A stretch of 33,999 nucleotides of DNA from Planctomycetaceae bacterium (GTDB lineage Bacteria > Planctomycetota > Planctomycetia > Planctomycetales > Planctomycetaceae), in contig JAKFUF010000211.1 of the NCBI GenBank assembly GCA_021732845.1, forward strand, positions 1-33,999, read 5' to 3'. The notes beneath the pieces were generated by a model. It searched no databases, was not told the origin of the DNA, and saw only the letters and a list, made by a program, of their open reading frames with translations. This document shows positions 33,326-33,999 of this stretch, piece after piece. Made by a program: the position numbers and the translations under genes. Positions within the stretch are counted from its first letter, which is position 1; each line of letters begins with the position of its first letter.

Positions 33326-33511
33326 CCGAGTCACTCCGTGACTCGCTCGCGTTGCCTTCACAGGATGGTGCGAATGCTCAGATACTCAAATCCTCGTTGC
33401 ATCCATCGAGACTTGCGCCAAGCCACGCGGCGACAGGAAGCGATTTGACAACGGCGTGTTCGGTCCCTGTATGAGCAGTCCACGCGGCGAGTCACGGAGT
33501 GACTCGGCTAC
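33322..33511. mobile_element. REPIN-like element, copy A (190 bp)
   Basis: Perfect 24-bp terminal inverted repeats (33322-33345 and 33488-33511) start GTAGCCGAG and contain the palindrome GAGTCACTCCGTGACTC. The interior of about 140 bp has no ORF and is about 95% identical to copy B at 33577-33767. The termini are shared with the tandem units at 16516-16877, whose interior differs. Two inverted REPs around a short spacer is the REPIN arrangement. No clear target-site duplication was found. Confidence 0.82.
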
Positions 33512-33576
33512 AAGTCTGTCTTGAAAGTTGCGGTGGCTTCGAACATGATTTTGATGCGGAACTGAGTGTAGACAAA

Positions 33577-33767
33577 GTAGCCGAGTCACTCCGTGACTCG
33601 CTCGCGTTGCCTTCACAGGATGGTGCGAATGCTCAGATACTCAAATCCTCGTTGCATGCATCAAGACTTGCGCCAAGCCAGGCGGCGACGGGAAGCGATT
33701 TGACAACGGCGTGTTCGGTCCCTGTATGAGCAGTGCACGCGGGCGAGTCACGGAGTGACTCGGCAAC
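33577..33767. mobile_element. REPIN-like element, copy B (191 bp)
   Basis: Direct repeat of copy A, with termini at 33577-33600 and 33744-33767. The right terminus differs at one base (CGGCAAC for CGGCTAC). The interior differs from copy A at only a handful of positions. Sixty-five unrelated bases separate the two copies. A transposase remnant follows 11 bp later. Confidence 0.82.
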
Positions 33768-33778
33768 ATGGGCCACTG

Positions 33779-33880
33779 ATGCAATTCAACCTCTTCGATC
33801 CAGAAGGTGATTTGCGAATCGATTTCGGTGCGCTGCCGCACTGGTATCAACCTGGCGCCACCTATTTCATTAGGGTGTAA
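33779..33880 (+). pseudogene. N-terminal remnant of a REP-associated transposase (RAYT, IS200-like)
   Basis: The 33-residue frame reads MQFNLFDPEGD and then LPHWYQPGATYFI, the characteristic start of planctomycete RAYT proteins (usually LPHW...GATYF(I/V)T(F/W)R). After TYFI it ends at once with RV and a stop. The following 119 bases to the window end do not restore the frame in any way I can see. RAYTs are Y1 tyrosine transposases that move REP sequences, and this remnant sits directly beside two REPIN-like elements. The rest of the gene is either deleted or lies scrambled beyond the window. Assignment rests on the short motif and the context. Confidence 0.6.
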
Positions 33881-33999
33881 CCGGTCATCCGCTGTGGAAA
33901 ACGGCGGGTTTTTCGGTGTTGACGGTGGAAGAAAGTGCCTCCGTTGGGGAAACATAGGGGAGTTGTCGAAACGTCCCGTGTGTTCACACCCAAGGAGGC
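33881..33999. other. End of window, no gene seen
   Basis: The last 119 bases contain a run AACGGCGGGTTTTTCGG but no supported frame. The segment may hold further decayed RAYT sequence or flanking DNA. It is cut by the window edge. Confidence 0.35.

Overview
The window reads as chromosomal DNA of a planctomycete (Planctomycetota). The evidence is a PSD1-type secreted protein with planctomycete cytochrome c, DUF1549 and DUF1553 signatures, three membrane-anchored Ser/Thr kinases within about 9 kb (one fused to a SUMF1 domain, one translationally coupled to an ECF sigma factor), a CxxCH alpha-toroid secreted protein, and high GC (about 60% by eye) with loosely packed genes and palindrome-rich spacers. 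No rRNA, tRNA or CRISPR array was recognised.

Layout. 1-1844: non-coding start, a DUF3500 gene (-) and a spacer with a long imperfect hairpin. 1845-6992: a HerA/DUF853-like ATPase (+) converging on a very hydrophobic zinc-ribbon membrane protein (-). 7431-10237 (-): dnaN, dciA (DUF721), a small ORF and a HEPN-domain gene read in one direction; the last two are lower in GC and overlap. 10238-10705: dnaN upstream region with palindromes and one DnaA-box-like site. 10706-15459: a kinase plus a small hypothetical gene (-), divergent from a kinase-SUMF1 fusion (+). 15460-17119: a repeat island around one 126-residue hypothetical gene. 17120-19926 (-): kinase and ECF sigma factor overlapping by ATGA. 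20062-22550 (-): three tightly spaced unrecognised genes. 22773-28156: PSD1 protein, two small genes and a CxxCH/toroid protein. 28177-31789: CoA-transferase family III, a small possibly frameshifted gene, a FIST-domain protein and QueE. 31892-33325: a membrane-anchored protein whose stop codon lies inside a repeat terminus. 33322-33880: two REPIN-like elements and a remnant of a REP-associated transposase (RAYT).

How the genes relate. The replication pair dnaN-dciA is the clearest housekeeping unit. The kinases and ECF factor form signalling modules. The PSD1, DUF3500 and CxxCH proteins are exported and typical of planctomycete envelope biology. CoA transferase, FIST and QueE are single metabolic or sensory genes without operon partners here.

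Most noteworthy signals: (1) the octamer GTGGCTCA/TGAGCCAC occurs 16 times by eye on both strands, in genes and spacers, against roughly 1-2 expected; (2) a REP/REPIN-like family with shared inverted termini and two unrelated interiors, next to a RAYT fragment; (3) a HEPN gene with an RNxxxH motif downstream of dnaN-dciA, probably split from its N-terminus by a frameshift; (4) an orphan three-gene operon of unknown function.
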